DNA of 64,000 nucleotides, from contig NZ_JBFUPK010000001.1 in the NCBI RefSeq assembly GCF_041355105.1, positions 930,001 to 994,000 of the forward strand, read 5' to 3'. The stretch comes from Terriglobus sp. RCC_193. GTDB taxonomy: Bacteria; Acidobacteriota; Terriglobia; Terriglobales; Acidobacteriaceae. Shown here in pieces: positions 26,048 to 35,834 of the stretch. Below the pieces are notes generated by a model. It had not been told where the DNA came from. It worked only from the letters and a program-made list of their open reading frames with translations, and made no database searches. The number at the start of each line of letters is the position of its first letter. The first letter of the stretch is position 1. The position numbers were made by a program, and so were the translations under genes.

Positions 26048-29000
26048 TTAGAACTCGATACGTGCAGCAAGCTGCAGCGCACGGATGTAAGGAACGGTCG
26101 TGTCGCGCACCTTGGTGCCGTAGCTGGACGTTCCAAACGTGTTGATGACGGCGTTTGCCTGACTGTAGACGAACCGTGTGTGATTCGTCACGTTGAAGTA
26201 GTCCGCCTCAAGCACCAGTTTGGTACCTTCATGCAGCCCACCGGTCGGGATATCGATCGCCCGGCGAAGGCTCATGTCCAGGTTGTAGTTGCCCGGCTGG
26301 AACAGTCCCGAGAGTGGGGCTGAACGGGCCGTCGTGCTGAACATGTAGTTCGGTGTGTTGGCGGTGCTCAGGAAAGCGCTGGAATCCAGATATTGCGTGG
26401 TTCCCAGGTCGGCCGAGGTCTTCGGACGTGTGCTGCCTTGGATCTTTCCGTTACCCGAATAGTTCGGGTTCAGGAATGGATAGCACACGTTCTGCGATGG
26501 GTTCGTGTTGCACGAGTTCATGACGATGGACAGTGGTGCGCCGGAGAACGCCGTGAAGATGCCCGACAGTTTGAAACCGCCAAAAGCCGTACGCGTGAAT
26601 GCATTACCGCCACCCAATACGCCAGTACCAAAGGGCAGATTGTAAGCCCCAGTTACGACGAACTTGTGGCGCTGATCACCCAGCGACAGGCTCTTGTCCA
26701 ACGAACGCGCTGCGTGGAACTTTCCATCCGCCGCGTAGGCCGCAGGAATATCGTAGCCAGAACGGAACGTTGCATTATTGTCGATTGACTTCGCCCACTG
26801 ATAGTTCGTCATGAAGGTGAGGCCATGTGTCAGGCGCTTCGTCATGTACAACTGCAGAGCGTGGAAGCGGGTATTACCGACGAAGCCGTACGCGTCGCTG
26901 ATGCTGCCATACTGCGCAAAGGGCTTCAGCGCTTGAGCAATGGTGGGATTCTGCGATCCACCAAAGCTGGCATACGGCACCGTGACACCTGCTGCCGCCA
27001 GATTCGCTGCAGTGGCATTATTCGCCAACTGTGTGCCCAGCCCCAGGTACTTGGGATCAAGCTGGTTGCTGGCAATGCCGCGACCGTTCAAGCTGTCTGG
27101 CTGCAGGAAATGCCCCTGCGATCCAACATAGCTGATGGTCAGCGTGGTGCTCGGGCTGATCTCCCGCTGCAGGCCAAAGTTCCAGTTCAGGAACTGCGGT
27201 GCACGTCCACCGTAATACGGGTCGGCGTACGTGGGTGTCTGCGAAGAAGCGGTGGTTGCCGTTGTGTACGAGGTGCCCAGACCTGGATCGAGCGTCGGGG
27301 GCAAGGTATAGGTCGGATATGGGTTATCAATCTTCCAGTACTGGGTTCCCGTCTGGCTGGCCGTGGGTTGAACCACCGTTGTGCTGGGGCTCACGCTGTA
27401 GCCCTGCAGGCCGGATCCCTGGCGGCTGGTCGCTGAGCCACCGTTTGCGTTGCCGTGGGTGTAGATCACGCTGAAGCTTCCGCGGAACACTGTCTTCGGG
27501 TCAGCCTGGTAGGCAAACCCAACACGCGGTCCGAAGTTTTTCATGGAGTCATGCACGGGGCTATTGCAATTGCAGAGTCCGCTACCGTAACCACCAAAGG
27601 CAAGTGCGCCCTTCGATCCCGTCAGTGGATTCGTCGCATTCGGGTCGAAATAAGCGAAGCGGTTCTTCACTTCGCGATACGTTGGGAAGTAATCCCAGCG
27701 CAGGCCGTAGTCGAGTGTCAGCTTTGAAGTGACCTTCCAGTTGTCCTGGAAATACGGCGACTGCGGACGAAAACGGCCACCCGTCTCGGGTACCGAGGAG
27801 AGCGTGAAGCCACCGGAGTTCGCCGCGCCCAGCATAAAGCTGGCGTAGCCCTGACCCGAAGTCGATAGGGCGGTCGTATTGTTGCTGTACCCCGCAGTCA
27901 ACGAATTCGTAAATGCCAGCTGAAGTGGATTGACTCCCGTTGCGTTGTTCAGGAAGTTGTACTGCATCCAGGCAATCTGATAACCGAAGGTAAAGGTGTG
28001 GCTGCCTTTCACCCACTGCAGGTTGTCCAGCAGTACATAACCGTTGGCAACGGGACGGTTGCTGGAATAACCAGCCCAACGATTGATATTGGTGTTGCCG
28101 CTGAACGTAACCGTCGGGAACGAGTCCTGCGCCTGGCCCGCGGGCAGGCCCTGGATGCCGTTTGCTGCAGCGCCATAGTTCCCGCCCATATCCTGGTTGT
28201 AGCCGGGGCCGTCATATCGGCCATAACCGTACTTCAACTGGTTCGTGATGTGCGGTGTGATGGCGTAGGTGTGCTCAAACAGGAACACCTTCGTCTTCGG
28301 CGCAAACTGCTGCGAAGAGATATACGGAGGCGGCATGCCGTTTGACGTGGAGGAGACGGTCACAGCCGCAGGAGCCGTCGTTGCCTGGCGACCCCACGCC
28401 AGCACCACAGATGCCGCCTGCTTCTGATTGATTGTCCAGTCGAAGCGATTCGTGGTGGTCCAGTTGTTCAGGCCAGTCTTGTAGTTGACCAGGTAGTTGT
28501 TGTTCACATTGCCGTTCGTCGGCGTGGGCAGATAGGACTGCATGCGCTGCGCCACCGGAGAGAGGCGCGAAGTCGGAATGATGTTGTTCGCGAACGGCGT
28601 ACGCTGATAAGCCTGCGTTGCTTTGCCATTTACTGTGATCGTCACCAGCTTTGTGCTGTCCGGATCGTAGATGCAACCCGCAACCGCCTGCGTGGTGGGG
28701 GCGGTACCGCAGCTAGCGGGAGTCGTAACGAACTCGCCAAAATCACCCGTACGCATGCGAGCGGTGGGAATCGTCTCAAGCTGGAACGGTACCTGGCGTG
28801 AGAAACGGTAGCCTTCGTAACCACCAAAGACAAACAGCTTGTCTTTGATAATGGGCAGGCCTGCGAACAAGCCATATTCATGCTGGTGTTCGGTCGGTTT
28901 CTGTGCGCGGCCCGTCACCGGATTGATCGTTTGCTGGAAGCCCCATGTATCCAGGCCGGTGTCACGGAAGTAGTCGTACACGGCGCCGTGTATGTTGTTG

Positions 29001-29800
29001 GTACCACGCTTCACCACGTAGTTCTGGACGCCCTGACCTTCGTAGATTGCCGAGTAACCTACGGTCTGCACCTGGAACTGCTCAATCGCGTCTACCGCCA
29101 TCGACGTCCACACAAAACGCGGATCGCCTTCACCGGCGACGGAGGTGATCGGCACACCGTTGATGTAGATCGCCGATACCGCGCCACGGCTACCCGAGCC
29201 GTTGACCGATCCAGCGTTCGTCGTCTGGTTGCCGTTCGTCGTCTGCGAATTCACACCCGGCAGCAGAGCGGCGAAGTCTGTCGCGCGGCGCTGACCACCA
29301 CCATCCTGAATCAGCGGTAGTGCCGAGTACTGTTCCTGCTCGATGGTGACGCCCAGGGTGGCGTTCGAGGTCTCGAGGGTCGGCGGTGTGTCAACGACCG
29401 TGACCGTCTCCGTTGTCTCGCCGGTGGGCAGCGTCACGTCCACAGAGAACGTCTGCAACGCGTTAACATTCACGTTCTCCTGCGTGACAGATTTGAATCC
29501 TTCGTGCGCCACCGAGATGGTGTACTTCCCCGGATCAAGGGAGAAGCTGTACTCACCCGAACCGCTGGACTTCAGACTCTGCAGCTTATTTGTCGCGTTG
29601 TCCTTGATAGTCACCATCGCATCGGGAATGGCGGCACCGGTGCTGTCCACGATGCGGCCATTAATGGCACCCTTGCCGGCAAGCTGCGCGCCCGCCGTAA
29701 GAGTCATCGTGGCCACCAGGGCGAGCGGCGCCGCAAGGCACATCGGTTGCAGAAGACCTGCACCGAGCGTCATGCGGGAAAGTGGGTTACGAAACGTCAT
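26048..29800 (-). CDS. TonB-dependent receptor with carboxypeptidase-regulatory-like N-domain (pectin module)
   Basis: This outer-membrane protein of 1250 aa is of the Oar-like type common in acidobacteria. After the signal peptide, a carboxypeptidase-D regulatory-like domain (about 40-125) contains GRIVDSTGAAIPDAMVTI. A plug domain (about 130-300) and a long beta-barrel follow, ending in ALQLAARIEF, where the final Phe is the usual barrel-insertion signal. CAGGAG lies before the ATG. There is no SusD-like gene, so uptake would be by this receptor alone with TonB/ExbBD encoded elsewhere. Its position beside GH28, CE8 and CE12 suggests pectic oligosaccharides as ligands; this is inference. Two operator-like sites lie upstream. 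Confidence 0.88.
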   Translation of the reverse strand: MTFRNPLSRMTLGAGLLQPMCLAAPLALVATMTLTAGAQLAGKGAINGRIVDSTGAAIPDAMVTIKDNATNKLQSLKSSGSGEYSFSLDPGKYTISVAHEGFKSVTQENVNVNALQTFSVDVTLPTGETTETVTVVDTPPTLETSNATLGVTIEQEQYSALPLIQDGGGQRRATDFAALLPGVNSQTTNGNQTTNAGSVNGSGSRGAVSAIYINGVPITSVAGEGDPRFVWTSMAVDAIEQFQVQTVGYSAIYEGQGVQNYVVKRGTNNIHGAVYDYFRDTGLDTWGFQQTINPVTGRAQKPTEHQHEYGLFAGLPIIKDKLFVFGGYEGYRFSRQVPFQLETIPTARMRTGDFGEFVTTPASCGTAPTTQAVAGCIYDPDSTKLVTITVNGKATQAYQRTPFANNIIPTSRLSPVAQRMQSYLPTPTNGNVNNNYLVNYKTGLNNWTTTNRFDWTINQKQAASVVLAWGRQATTAPAAVTVSSTSNGMPPPYISSQQFAPKTKVFLFEHTYAITPHITNQLKYGYGRYDGPGYNQDMGGNYGAAANGIQGLPAGQAQDSFPTVTFSGNTNINRWAGYSSNRPVANGYVLLDNLQWVKGSHTFTFGYQIAWMQYNFLNNATGVNPLQLAFTNSLTAGYSNNTTALSTSGQGYASFMLGAANSGGFTLSSVPETGGRFRPQSPYFQDNWKVTSKLTLDYGLRWDYFPTYREVKNRFAYFDPNATNPLTGSKGALAFGGYGSGLCNCNSPVHDSMKNFGPRVGFAYQADPKTVFRGSFSVIYTHGNANGGSATSRQGSGLQGYSVSPSTTVVQPTASQTGTQYWKIDNPYPTYTLPPTLDPGLGTSYTTATTASSQTPTYADPYYGGRAPQFLNWNFGLQREISPSTTLTISYVGSQGHFLQPDSLNGRGIASNQLDPKYLGLGTQLANNATAANLAAAGVTVPYASFGGSQNPTIAQALKPFAQYGSISDAYGFVGNTRFHALQLYMTKRLTHGLTFMTNYQWAKSIDNNATFRSGYDIPAAYAADGKFHAARSLDKSLSLGDQRHKFVVTGAYNLPFGTGVLGGGNAFTRTAFGGFKLSGIFTAFSGAPLSIVMNSCNTNPSQNVCYPFLNPNYSGNGKIQGSTRPKTSADLGTTQYLDSSAFLSTANTPNYMFSTTARSAPLSGLFQPGNYNLDMSLRRAIDIPTGGLHEGTKLVLEADYFNVTNHTRFVYSQANAVINTFGTSSYGTKVRDTTVPYIRALQLAARIEF

Positions 29801-29971
29801 TGGTTACTCCTGAAAGAGACTCGAAAGGTTTTTATTTTCGCCTCCAGCTAGCTCTCTTTGCTCGGCTGGTAGGACATATCTCGGTTTTAGCGAGAACGGG
29901 CGAATACTAGCGGTCAGAACATGGCGTAGTCAACCAGTTTTCACTGTTTCGAAAAAAGTCCGTGAAAATAG

Positions 29972-29983
29972 CGAAACGCTTTG
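29972..29983. promoter_or_regulatory. LacI-type operator-like site 1 (pectin module)
   Basis: CGAAACGCTTTG matches the palindrome CGAAACGTTTCG found upstream of GH28 at ten of twelve positions. It lies about 170 bases before the TonB receptor start. Confidence 0.45.
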
Positions 29984-30029
29984 CCGTATTCGTGGAGAAT
30001 TCCATGTAGATAGAGGTCATTCCGTTTAC

Positions 30030-30041
30030 CAAACCGTTTCG
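30030..30041. promoter_or_regulatory. LacI-type operator-like site 2 (pectin module)
   Basis: CAAACCGTTTCG matches CGAAACGTTTCG at ten of twelve positions. It lies about 230 bases upstream of the TonB receptor start, 58 bases from site 1. Confidence 0.4.
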
Positions 30042-30112
30042 ATTTTAATCGATTCAGATACTCTTTTCCTTCGCTTTACAGAATGGGCTTTCGCCGATGC
30101 CGATACTGCGTG

Positions 30113-31168
30113 CTATCGGCGATGCCGCAGCGCATCGGCTGCTTTCACTGGCTTCCATCCGTCACCATCAGACAGTAGAGCTTCCGGAGTGAGCCGCTTT
30201 TCCTCTTCAGCCGATAACGGAGGATAAGACACAATCCGGTGACCACCGTTTACGCCGGGCCCGTGAGACAGGTATTCGCGATAGGTGCTGGTCTTCAACT
30301 TGCCACCCCACTCCGACCATCCATCGGCGGCCAGCGTGGGTTTGATTTCCGTGTCATAAAACAACACCGTCGAATACGTGCGCCACGGCCTTCCCAGCAC
30401 CAGCTTGTCATCGGTCTGCGAATCTCCTGTGATGCGGCAATGCAGGAAGTAATAACCCGAATCCTCTGCCGGAAACTGGCGGCTCTGCGCCGTGAACATT
30501 ACGTTGCTGTTATGCCTGGCGTGCAGTTCACAGTGATCGAAGACAGCCTTGGCGTCACCAAAGATGAAGTCGACATGGCCTTCGATATAGCAGTTGCGGA
30601 AGTACTGCCTGGATGCCTGGCATGCGGCGCGCCCCGGTGGCGGAGGGCTTCCATCCTTCGGAAGATTCTCATGACAGGTACGGCTGTTGGCATACAGCGT
30701 GTCCTGCGCCGCAATCAGGCGCACATTGTCCAGCACCGCGCGGTCACTGCTCATCAGCAGCGCCACCGCCTGCGAACCTTCTTCGGTGCGCGTGTGCTCC
30801 AGCTCCCAGGTGTTCTCGATGGTCAGGTTCTCCGCCATGAATCCATCAGCATCGACACTGACGCTGCCGCTCTTGCCGGTACCGCCAGCGCTCTTCGCGG
30901 AATCGTTCCAACTCAACACCACATCCTGCGGCTGTTTCCCTGTGCCAATCAGATGAATGTTCTGTGTCCTGATGTGAATCTTCTCGCGATACATTCCCGG
31001 TGCAATGCGAATTTCTTCGCCGTCGGCAGGCGCATGGTCAATAGCCTCCTGCACGGTGTGGAAGTCAGACTTCCCTTCCCGCGCCACAGTGACACGCTTC
31101 AATGCCTGCGCATGGAAGGTCATCACACAAGTAAACGCAACAAGCAACGTAAGAAGGGCTCGATGCAC
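30113..31168 (-). CDS. Pectinesterase, CE8 family, secreted
   Basis: This 351-aa right-handed beta-helix enzyme removes methyl esters from homogalacturonan. The signal peptide ends near FHAQ. Catalytic residues are visible: Gln133 in SQAVALL, Asp155 in AAQDTLY, Asp200 in EGHVDFIFG, and Arg260 in LGRPW. The start is GTG with AAGGA six bases upstream. It is the last gene of a likely operon GH28 - tandem CE12 - CE8, 32 bases after the CE12 stop. Its job would be to demethylate pectin so that the polygalacturonase can act. Confidence 0.93.
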   Translation of the reverse strand: MHRALLTLLVAFTCVMTFHAQALKRVTVAREGKSDFHTVQEAIDHAPADGEEIRIAPGMYREKIHIRTQNIHLIGTGKQPQDVVLSWNDSAKSAGGTGKSGSVSVDADGFMAENLTIENTWELEHTRTEEGSQAVALLMSSDRAVLDNVRLIAAQDTLYANSRTCHENLPKDGSPPPPGRAACQASRQYFRNCYIEGHVDFIFGDAKAVFDHCELHARHNSNVMFTAQSRQFPAEDSGYYFLHCRITGDSQTDDKLVLGRPWRTYSTVLFYDTEIKPTLAADGWSEWGGKLKTSTYREYLSHGPGVNGGHRIVSYPPLSAEEEKRLTPEALLSDGDGWKPVKAADALRHRR

Positions 31169-31200
31169 AATCCATCCTTTTTCGAGGTGAGTCAGTAGTT

Positions 31201-32709
31201 TTAGTGACCGTCGGTAGGAGCAGTCTGCAATACGGTCGGTGCGCTGTCTGGAACTCCATTGACATTTGGCCCTAGTTCCACCTGAATGCGAATTACATTG
31301 TCCGCAACCATGCGACCGAAGAGAGCTTTGCCTCTGTCATTCAGGTGCGTGCGATCGGGCTTTGCCGCATTGACGTTTTCTGCCTTCTCGTCGGGGTGCC
31401 CACTCATGTCAAAGGAGTCAGCCTGTTCCTGCGTTATACCGCTGAGATACTTCTGCGACACGCTGAACAAATCAACAACAGACACCTTCTCCTCAGCCGC
31501 CACTTTCCGAACGGAAGCCGCATACTCTTCCAGGCCATCCTTCACCAGAACGCCATCCTTGTAATTGCGGCGAGACAACGGTGTCACAAGAATGGGAACA
31601 CCACCTTGAGCGCGAACATCGTGGATGAAACGCTTCAGATTCTCGGCATAGAGTCCATTCGCATCGGCATGACGTTTCGGGTCCGGCTTCTGATCGTTAT
31701 GACCAAACTGGATGAAGTAATAATTCCCTTTTTCATCCAGCGCCTTTTGCCACAAACCTTCGTCAAGGTAACTCGTCGTGCTACGGCCATTCATGGCCAC
31801 ATCCACACACGAGACATTCGGGGTCAACGTGGCGCAGAAACCCGGCCCCCATCCACCCTCTGTGGCAACTGTGGAATCACCCGTTAGAACAATCTTGAAG
31901 GGCTCCTGCTGAAGAACACGCATGGCAAGCTGTCCTTCCGTGGGCAGAGTTGCAGCCTGCGGAAGAACAAACTTTTTCAGCGCAAGTACAGCATTACCGA
32001 GATCCACTGCAACCATGCGACCGAAGACATAGCTTCCCTGCCAGTTCAGGTGCGTCTTGTCAGGAATCGTCTTTCCCTGCCCGTCTTTTTTCGTTATCCC
32101 CAGCTTGTTGCCAGCGGCCTCGCCAATGCCATCCAGATACGCGATGCTTTCGCTCTGCAGATCAATCACCGGCACATGCATGTCGGCGGCGACGCGCTTC
32201 ATCACCGCGGCGTGTCCCAGCAGGTCGCTATGGATCTTTCCATCCGTCTGAAAATAGCGACGCGTCAAAGGTGTTACCAGCACCGGCTTGATGCCGTGGC
32301 TTCGCGCCTCAGTCACAAAGTTGCGTAAGTTCTGTTCGTAAACACTGATCGGAACCTGTCGATCGTTATGCTCGGCCGATTCCATATCGTTATGACCGAA
32401 TTGAATCAACATGTAATCCGGCTTCGTGGCGAGAGCACGATCCCACAATCCAAGCTCGCGATACGTCTTGGTACTGGCTCCGCCCTTTGCCATGTTCATG
32501 CAGTCGATCTGTGGCGTCAGGTTCGCGCAGAATCCTCGGCCATATCCCGCATTGTCTGTTTGCGTAGAGTCGCCGATGAGGTCGACACGAACAGAAGTAC
32601 CGGCCTTACGCTGCGCGGGATTGTTGACGCTATACGCATTCTGCCCGGACGCACCCATCGTGCTGGCAACCAGAAGGGCTACGGAGAGTGAAAGTCTATG
32701 CCACGACAT
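31201..32709 (-). CDS. Tandem-domain rhamnogalacturonan acetylesterase (CE12 x 2)
   Basis: The protein is about 502 aa and contains two complete SGNH esterase domains. Domain 1 (about 35-245) shows LIGDSTQTDNAG, FGHNDMES and DKTHLN. Domain 2 (about 260-480) shows LTGDSTVATEGG, FGHNDQKP and DRTHLN. Both thus keep the Ser, Asn and Asp/His residues of the family. CE12 enzymes remove acetyl groups from rhamnogalacturonan I. A signal peptide ends near GASGQ. The ATG at 32709 is seven bases after the GH28 stop, with GAGG inside the end of the GH28 gene, so translation is probably coupled. Most CE12 proteins have one domain. Confidence 0.9.
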   Translation of the reverse strand: MSWHRLSLSVALLVASTMGASGQNAYSVNNPAQRKAGTSVRVDLIGDSTQTDNAGYGRGFCANLTPQIDCMNMAKGGASTKTYRELGLWDRALATKPDYMLIQFGHNDMESAEHNDRQVPISVYEQNLRNFVTEARSHGIKPVLVTPLTRRYFQTDGKIHSDLLGHAAVMKRVAADMHVPVIDLQSESIAYLDGIGEAAGNKLGITKKDGQGKTIPDKTHLNWQGSYVFGRMVAVDLGNAVLALKKFVLPQAATLPTEGQLAMRVLQQEPFKIVLTGDSTVATEGGWGPGFCATLTPNVSCVDVAMNGRSTTSYLDEGLWQKALDEKGNYYFIQFGHNDQKPDPKRHADANGLYAENLKRFIHDVRAQGGVPILVTPLSRRNYKDGVLVKDGLEEYAASVRKVAAEEKVSVVDLFSVSQKYLSGITQEQADSFDMSGHPDEKAENVNAAKPDRTHLNDRGKALFGRMVADNVIRIQVELGPNVNGVPDSAPTVLQTAPTDGH

Positions 32710-32716
32710 AACCGCG

Positions 32717-34135
32717 TTAATCCTCATAAGGAACAAACTTGCCATCGCAAGAGAAAGTGGGCTTCACGATGGGTGGGGTTGCAGGATTGCTCGTTACGCC
32801 CTCGCCCGAGAAGCTCATGTTCGCGCCCTTCGGCCCATAGGTAAACGCAGCAAATCGAGCACGCATCTGCGCAGGTTGAATGCCGCGCACTTCCACTCCG
32901 TTCAATGTGACTTCGCTGATGTGGTCTTTGTTCAACCCGGCCACCTGCACAATACCCGGCGTAATGCTCAGTACATCTTCGATATGAATGCCCTTGTAAT
33001 CCGGGGTCATCTCGCCCTTCAAGCCCGTGTCCTCAATGCCGTCGGTTGTCTGTCCGGTGTAAAACGGCGAAATGGAAATCGGCATGGCCACATTGCGCAT
33101 GCACACGTTGCGATACGTCACACCGCGCACCATACCACCACGTTGCACATTGCTCTTGATGCGAATGCCGCTGGTGGTGTGGTCCAGCGTCAGCGTGTCC
33201 ACGTAGATGTCCGATTCATCGCGTGCCTCGGACCCCATGGACATGCCATGACCACTATAGAAATGGTTGTCCAATACGCTCATGTGGTGAACGCTCGCCT
33301 TGATGGCGATGTTGTCATCACCGTTATCAATCCAACTCTTTGCAACGGTTACATTCTCCGACGAACCGGGATCAATACCGTCAGTATTGCGCGCATCCGT
33401 GCCGCGCACCGTGGGCGTCAGCAGATGCACACCCCATGTGGTAAAACCGTTCGTGTTGTTCACCGTCACGTGAAAGTTCGGCGAGTTATGCAGGCGGATG
33501 CGATACAGGATCAATCCATCGGCATGGTTCGCAACGATCAATCGCGGGGCAGAGTATTTCGTGTTCGTTGGCTCCGTCGCGCGTGATTGCTGCCACCAGG
33601 TAAACGGCTTGCCGAGGATCTGCTTGTCGCCGCGTCCATCAATTACGCCATCGCCCATCACGGCCGCGTTCTTCACGTCGCGCACGTTGATCAGCGCAAG
33701 GCAGTTCTTTGCCTGCGGCCCAGTGATACCGCAGGTATCTGGCGTTGCATCAAACAGCCGAGGATCGCGTGAAGCATACAGTGTCACGCCTTTTTCAATC
33801 AACAGCGTGACGCCGCTACGCAGTTGCAGCGGCCCACTGAGGAACGCGTTCGAAGTCCCATCCACCTTGAGCACCACGGCCTTTCCTTCGCCGCAGAGGT
33901 CCATTGCCTTCTGAATGCGAGCAGAATCGAGTTTCTTCTCGTCTTCTTCACGCAGCGCATTATTCGTTGCATGAAGCTGCGCCTTCAGCACCGTGCATGC
34001 AGGAGGGATCACGGGTTCGGTGACATGCCGCGTGTCCTGTGCGTGGAGGAGGAGTGGCGAACCAAACAAAAGAGCAACTGCGGGTGCGTAGCGTTTCAAG
34101 CGGATTCCATTCTGATGCCGATTCGGTGGGTGCAT
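32717..34135 (-). CDS. Polygalacturonase-type glycoside hydrolase, GH28
   Basis: This secreted 472-aa beta-helix enzyme hydrolyses galacturonan linkages. All four GH28 signatures are present in order: NTDGID, GDDNIAIK, SGHGMSMGSE and GIRIKSNV. A signal peptide ends near LLLHAQ. I chose the ATG at 34135; a GTG two codons upstream is possible. On the minus strand, TTGACG and TATAGT with an 18-base spacer precede it, so the leader would be very short. A perfect CGAAACGTTTCG palindrome lies just before that promoter. It heads the operon with CE12 and CE8. Exo- versus endo-action, and galacturonan versus rhamnogalacturonan preference, cannot be decided. Confidence 0.92.
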   Translation of the reverse strand: MHPPNRHQNGIRLKRYAPAVALLFGSPLLLHAQDTRHVTEPVIPPACTVLKAQLHATNNALREEDEKKLDSARIQKAMDLCGEGKAVVLKVDGTSNAFLSGPLQLRSGVTLLIEKGVTLYASRDPRLFDATPDTCGITGPQAKNCLALINVRDVKNAAVMGDGVIDGRGDKQILGKPFTWWQQSRATEPTNTKYSAPRLIVANHADGLILYRIRLHNSPNFHVTVNNTNGFTTWGVHLLTPTVRGTDARNTDGIDPGSSENVTVAKSWIDNGDDNIAIKASVHHMSVLDNHFYSGHGMSMGSEARDESDIYVDTLTLDHTTSGIRIKSNVQRGGMVRGVTYRNVCMRNVAMPISISPFYTGQTTDGIEDTGLKGEMTPDYKGIHIEDVLSITPGIVQVAGLNKDHISEVTLNGVEVRGIQPAQMRARFAAFTYGPKGANMSFSGEGVTSNPATPPIVKPTFSCDGKFVPYED

Positions 34136-34176
34136 CGACACTATAGGAGTCCGAATTGACTGTCGTCAATGAATAT

Positions 34177-34188
34177 CGAAACGTTTCG
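34177..34188. promoter_or_regulatory. LacI-type operator, perfect palindrome, upstream of GH28 operon
   Basis: CGAAACGTTTCG is a perfect 12-bp palindrome, 42 bases upstream of the GH28 start and next to a TTGACG/TATAGT promoter on the minus strand. The sequence is of the type bound by LacI-family proteins. Confidence 0.65.
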
Positions 34189-34206
34189 TATTCTGACGTA
34201 GAGGAG

Positions 34207-35028
34207 CTATCGCGAAGTGAACACCAGCAGGTTGCCATCGGGATCACGAACCAGTACGCGATGCTTCTGCACTGTGGCCGAAACCCCACGTTCTTTCAGT
34301 TTTCGCAACGTTTCTTTCGCTTTTACACCGGTAAAGACCAGCACAAGTTTTTCCGGCGAACTCATCGGCAGAAAGGCGAACTCGCCGCCCCTTTGGCCCG
34401 CAGGAGACGTTACATGCGCACCCTCACGCACGCCGCCATCTAAGAAATTCATCTTCTGGGTGAAATACGCCGCAGCCGCCGTCGAATCCTTCATGGGAAC
34501 CACCGCCGCAGCAAGATGCGTTGCGATGCGGTCCGCCCCCAGATGCTGTCCGAAATCGTTGCTGTGCTTCGAACCGGGAAGATATTCCGTAATCTCTTCG
34601 GTCTGCCCTTCTGGCCCCTTCCACGCCATCAGCATGTTTCCCGCCCCGGCCTTGCGAACGGGTGGCGCAACGATACCATTCGCCGTGTAAATGGGATACA
34701 AACCCCGCAAATTAACCGCCTCAAAACACACATGTAGAAACGCTGCTACCTGTCCCGCGTCGGCGGGATACAGCTCGAGGTACTGGCGGTCATTCAGCTT
34801 GATGAACGCCTCGGTGACCTTCCCGTCCCTGGTAATTTCAAACGGTTGGGCGAAGCCGAGCTTCTCGTAAAACGCACGGGATGCCTGCAAGTCCGCCACC
34901 CGAATCGCCACATGCGCAATGCCGACAATCGCGGGCTTTTGCGCCGCACTGGGCGACTCCACTTGCGCATGCAATACAGGCAGCACCATCGCAGATAGAA
35001 GGGCCAAACGAGCAACACACTTTTTCAT
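34207..35028 (-). CDS. Exported VOC (glyoxalase-fold) protein
   Basis: This 273-aa protein has a signal peptide (KKCVARLALLSAMVLPVLHA) and two VOC domains, at about 35-150 and 165-270. The first shows VGIAHVAIRVADLQASRAFYEKLGF. The second ends with VQKHRVLVRDPDGNLLVF. VOC proteins are metal-dependent isomerases, lyases or dioxygenases; the reaction here is unknown. The ATG overlaps the kduD stop as ATGA, so the two genes are translationally coupled. Location between KduD and the GH28 operon suggests a role on unsaturated uronates, possibly in the periplasm; this is inference. Confidence 0.75.
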   Translation of the reverse strand: MKKCVARLALLSAMVLPVLHAQVESPSAAQKPAIVGIAHVAIRVADLQASRAFYEKLGFAQPFEITRDGKVTEAFIKLNDRQYLELYPADAGQVAAFLHVCFEAVNLRGLYPIYTANGIVAPPVRKAGAGNMLMAWKGPEGQTEEITEYLPGSKHSNDFGQHLGADRIATHLAAAVVPMKDSTAAAAYFTQKMNFLDGGVREGAHVTSPAGQRGGEFAFLPMSSPEKLVLVFTGVKAKETLRKLKERGVSATVQKHRVLVRDPDGNLLVFTSR

Positions 35029-35795
35029 CGCGCCATCCATCCCCCGTCCACAGTCAGGACGGTTCCGGTTACGTAATCGCTGGCCGAAGACGACAGAAAG
35101 AGAGTCGCTCCCACCAGATCCGTAGGCTGGCCCCACCGGCCTGCCGGAATCCTCTCCAGGATTTGCCGATTACGCGTTTCGTCGGCCTGCAATGCCTCCG
35201 TATTGGTCGTTGCAAAATAGCCCGGGGCAATCGCATTTACCTGAATCTGCTTCACGGCCCACTCATTCGCCAGCGCCTTCGTCAGCTGCGCCAGACCGCC
35301 CTTCGACGCCGCGTAAGCAGGCACTCGGATGCCGCCCTGAAAACTCAGTAGCGATGCGATGTTCACAATCTTGCCCGGTGCGCCACGGCCAATCATGTCG
35401 CGTCCCACTAGCTGCGAAAGCTGGAAAACACTCGTCAGGTTCACTTGCAAAACTTGCTGCCAGTCTTCCAGCAACACATTCTCCGCTTCATTGCGGTGAA
35501 TCATCCCAGCGTTATTGATGAGGATGTCAACGCGGCCGAACTTTGCCTTCACCTGGTCGAAGAGCGTGCGCGCGCCGTCTGTTTCCGATAAATCCGCCTG
35601 GAACGCCGCGGCAGACTCGCCGATTGCAGTAGCGGTTTCATCCGCTGGACGGCGGTTTCCATGCACCGCGACGGATGCACCAGCCTGGGCCAGACCCGTG
35701 GCGATGGCGGCACCGAGGCCGCTGGCAGCGCCGGTTACCAGCGCCACCTTTCCATCCAGACGAAATAGATCGAGCGAAGAAACGGTAGTCGACAT
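35025..35795 (-). CDS. kduD: 2-dehydro-3-deoxy-D-gluconate 5-dehydrogenase (KduD)
   Basis: This 256-aa short-chain dehydrogenase converts 2,5-diketo-3-deoxygluconate to 2-keto-3-deoxygluconate, following KduI. It shows the cofactor motif TGAASGLG (about 21-28), NNAGMIHR, the catalytic YAASK, and the C-terminal GTVLTVDGGWMAR typical of KduD. The cupin gene lies 65 bases upstream on the same strand and the VOC gene overlaps its stop. KduI is encoded nearby on the opposite strand. No strong ribosome-binding site precedes the ATG. An operator-like site lies upstream. Confidence 0.92.
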   Translation of the reverse strand: MSTTVSSLDLFRLDGKVALVTGAASGLGAAIATGLAQAGASVAVHGNRRPADETATAIGESAAAFQADLSETDGARTLFDQVKAKFGRVDILINNAGMIHRNEAENVLLEDWQQVLQVNLTSVFQLSQLVGRDMIGRGAPGKIVNIASLLSFQGGIRVPAYAASKGGLAQLTKALANEWAVKQIQVNAIAPGYFATTNTEALQADETRNRQILERIPAGRWGQPTDLVGATLFLSSSASDYVTGTVLTVDGGWMAR

Positions 35796-35834
35796 AGCTG
35801 CATGTCACTCTATGCGTCGCATGCCACGCTCTGC

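Larger units (their letters stand above)
29801..30112. other. 312-base intergenic region upstream of the TonB receptor
   Basis: It holds the ribosome-binding site of the receptor gene, AT-rich promoter-like DNA and two operator-like sites with CGAAACG or CGTTTCG cores (listed separately). A TTTCGAAA word also occurs near 29947. No coding frame is credible. Confidence 0.6.

Noticed and set aside
32426-33586. 386-codon open frame on the plus strand opposite CE12 and GH28
   Set aside because: It runs antisense to two well-supported enzymes and has no recognisable domain; it is a by-product of GC-rich coding DNA.
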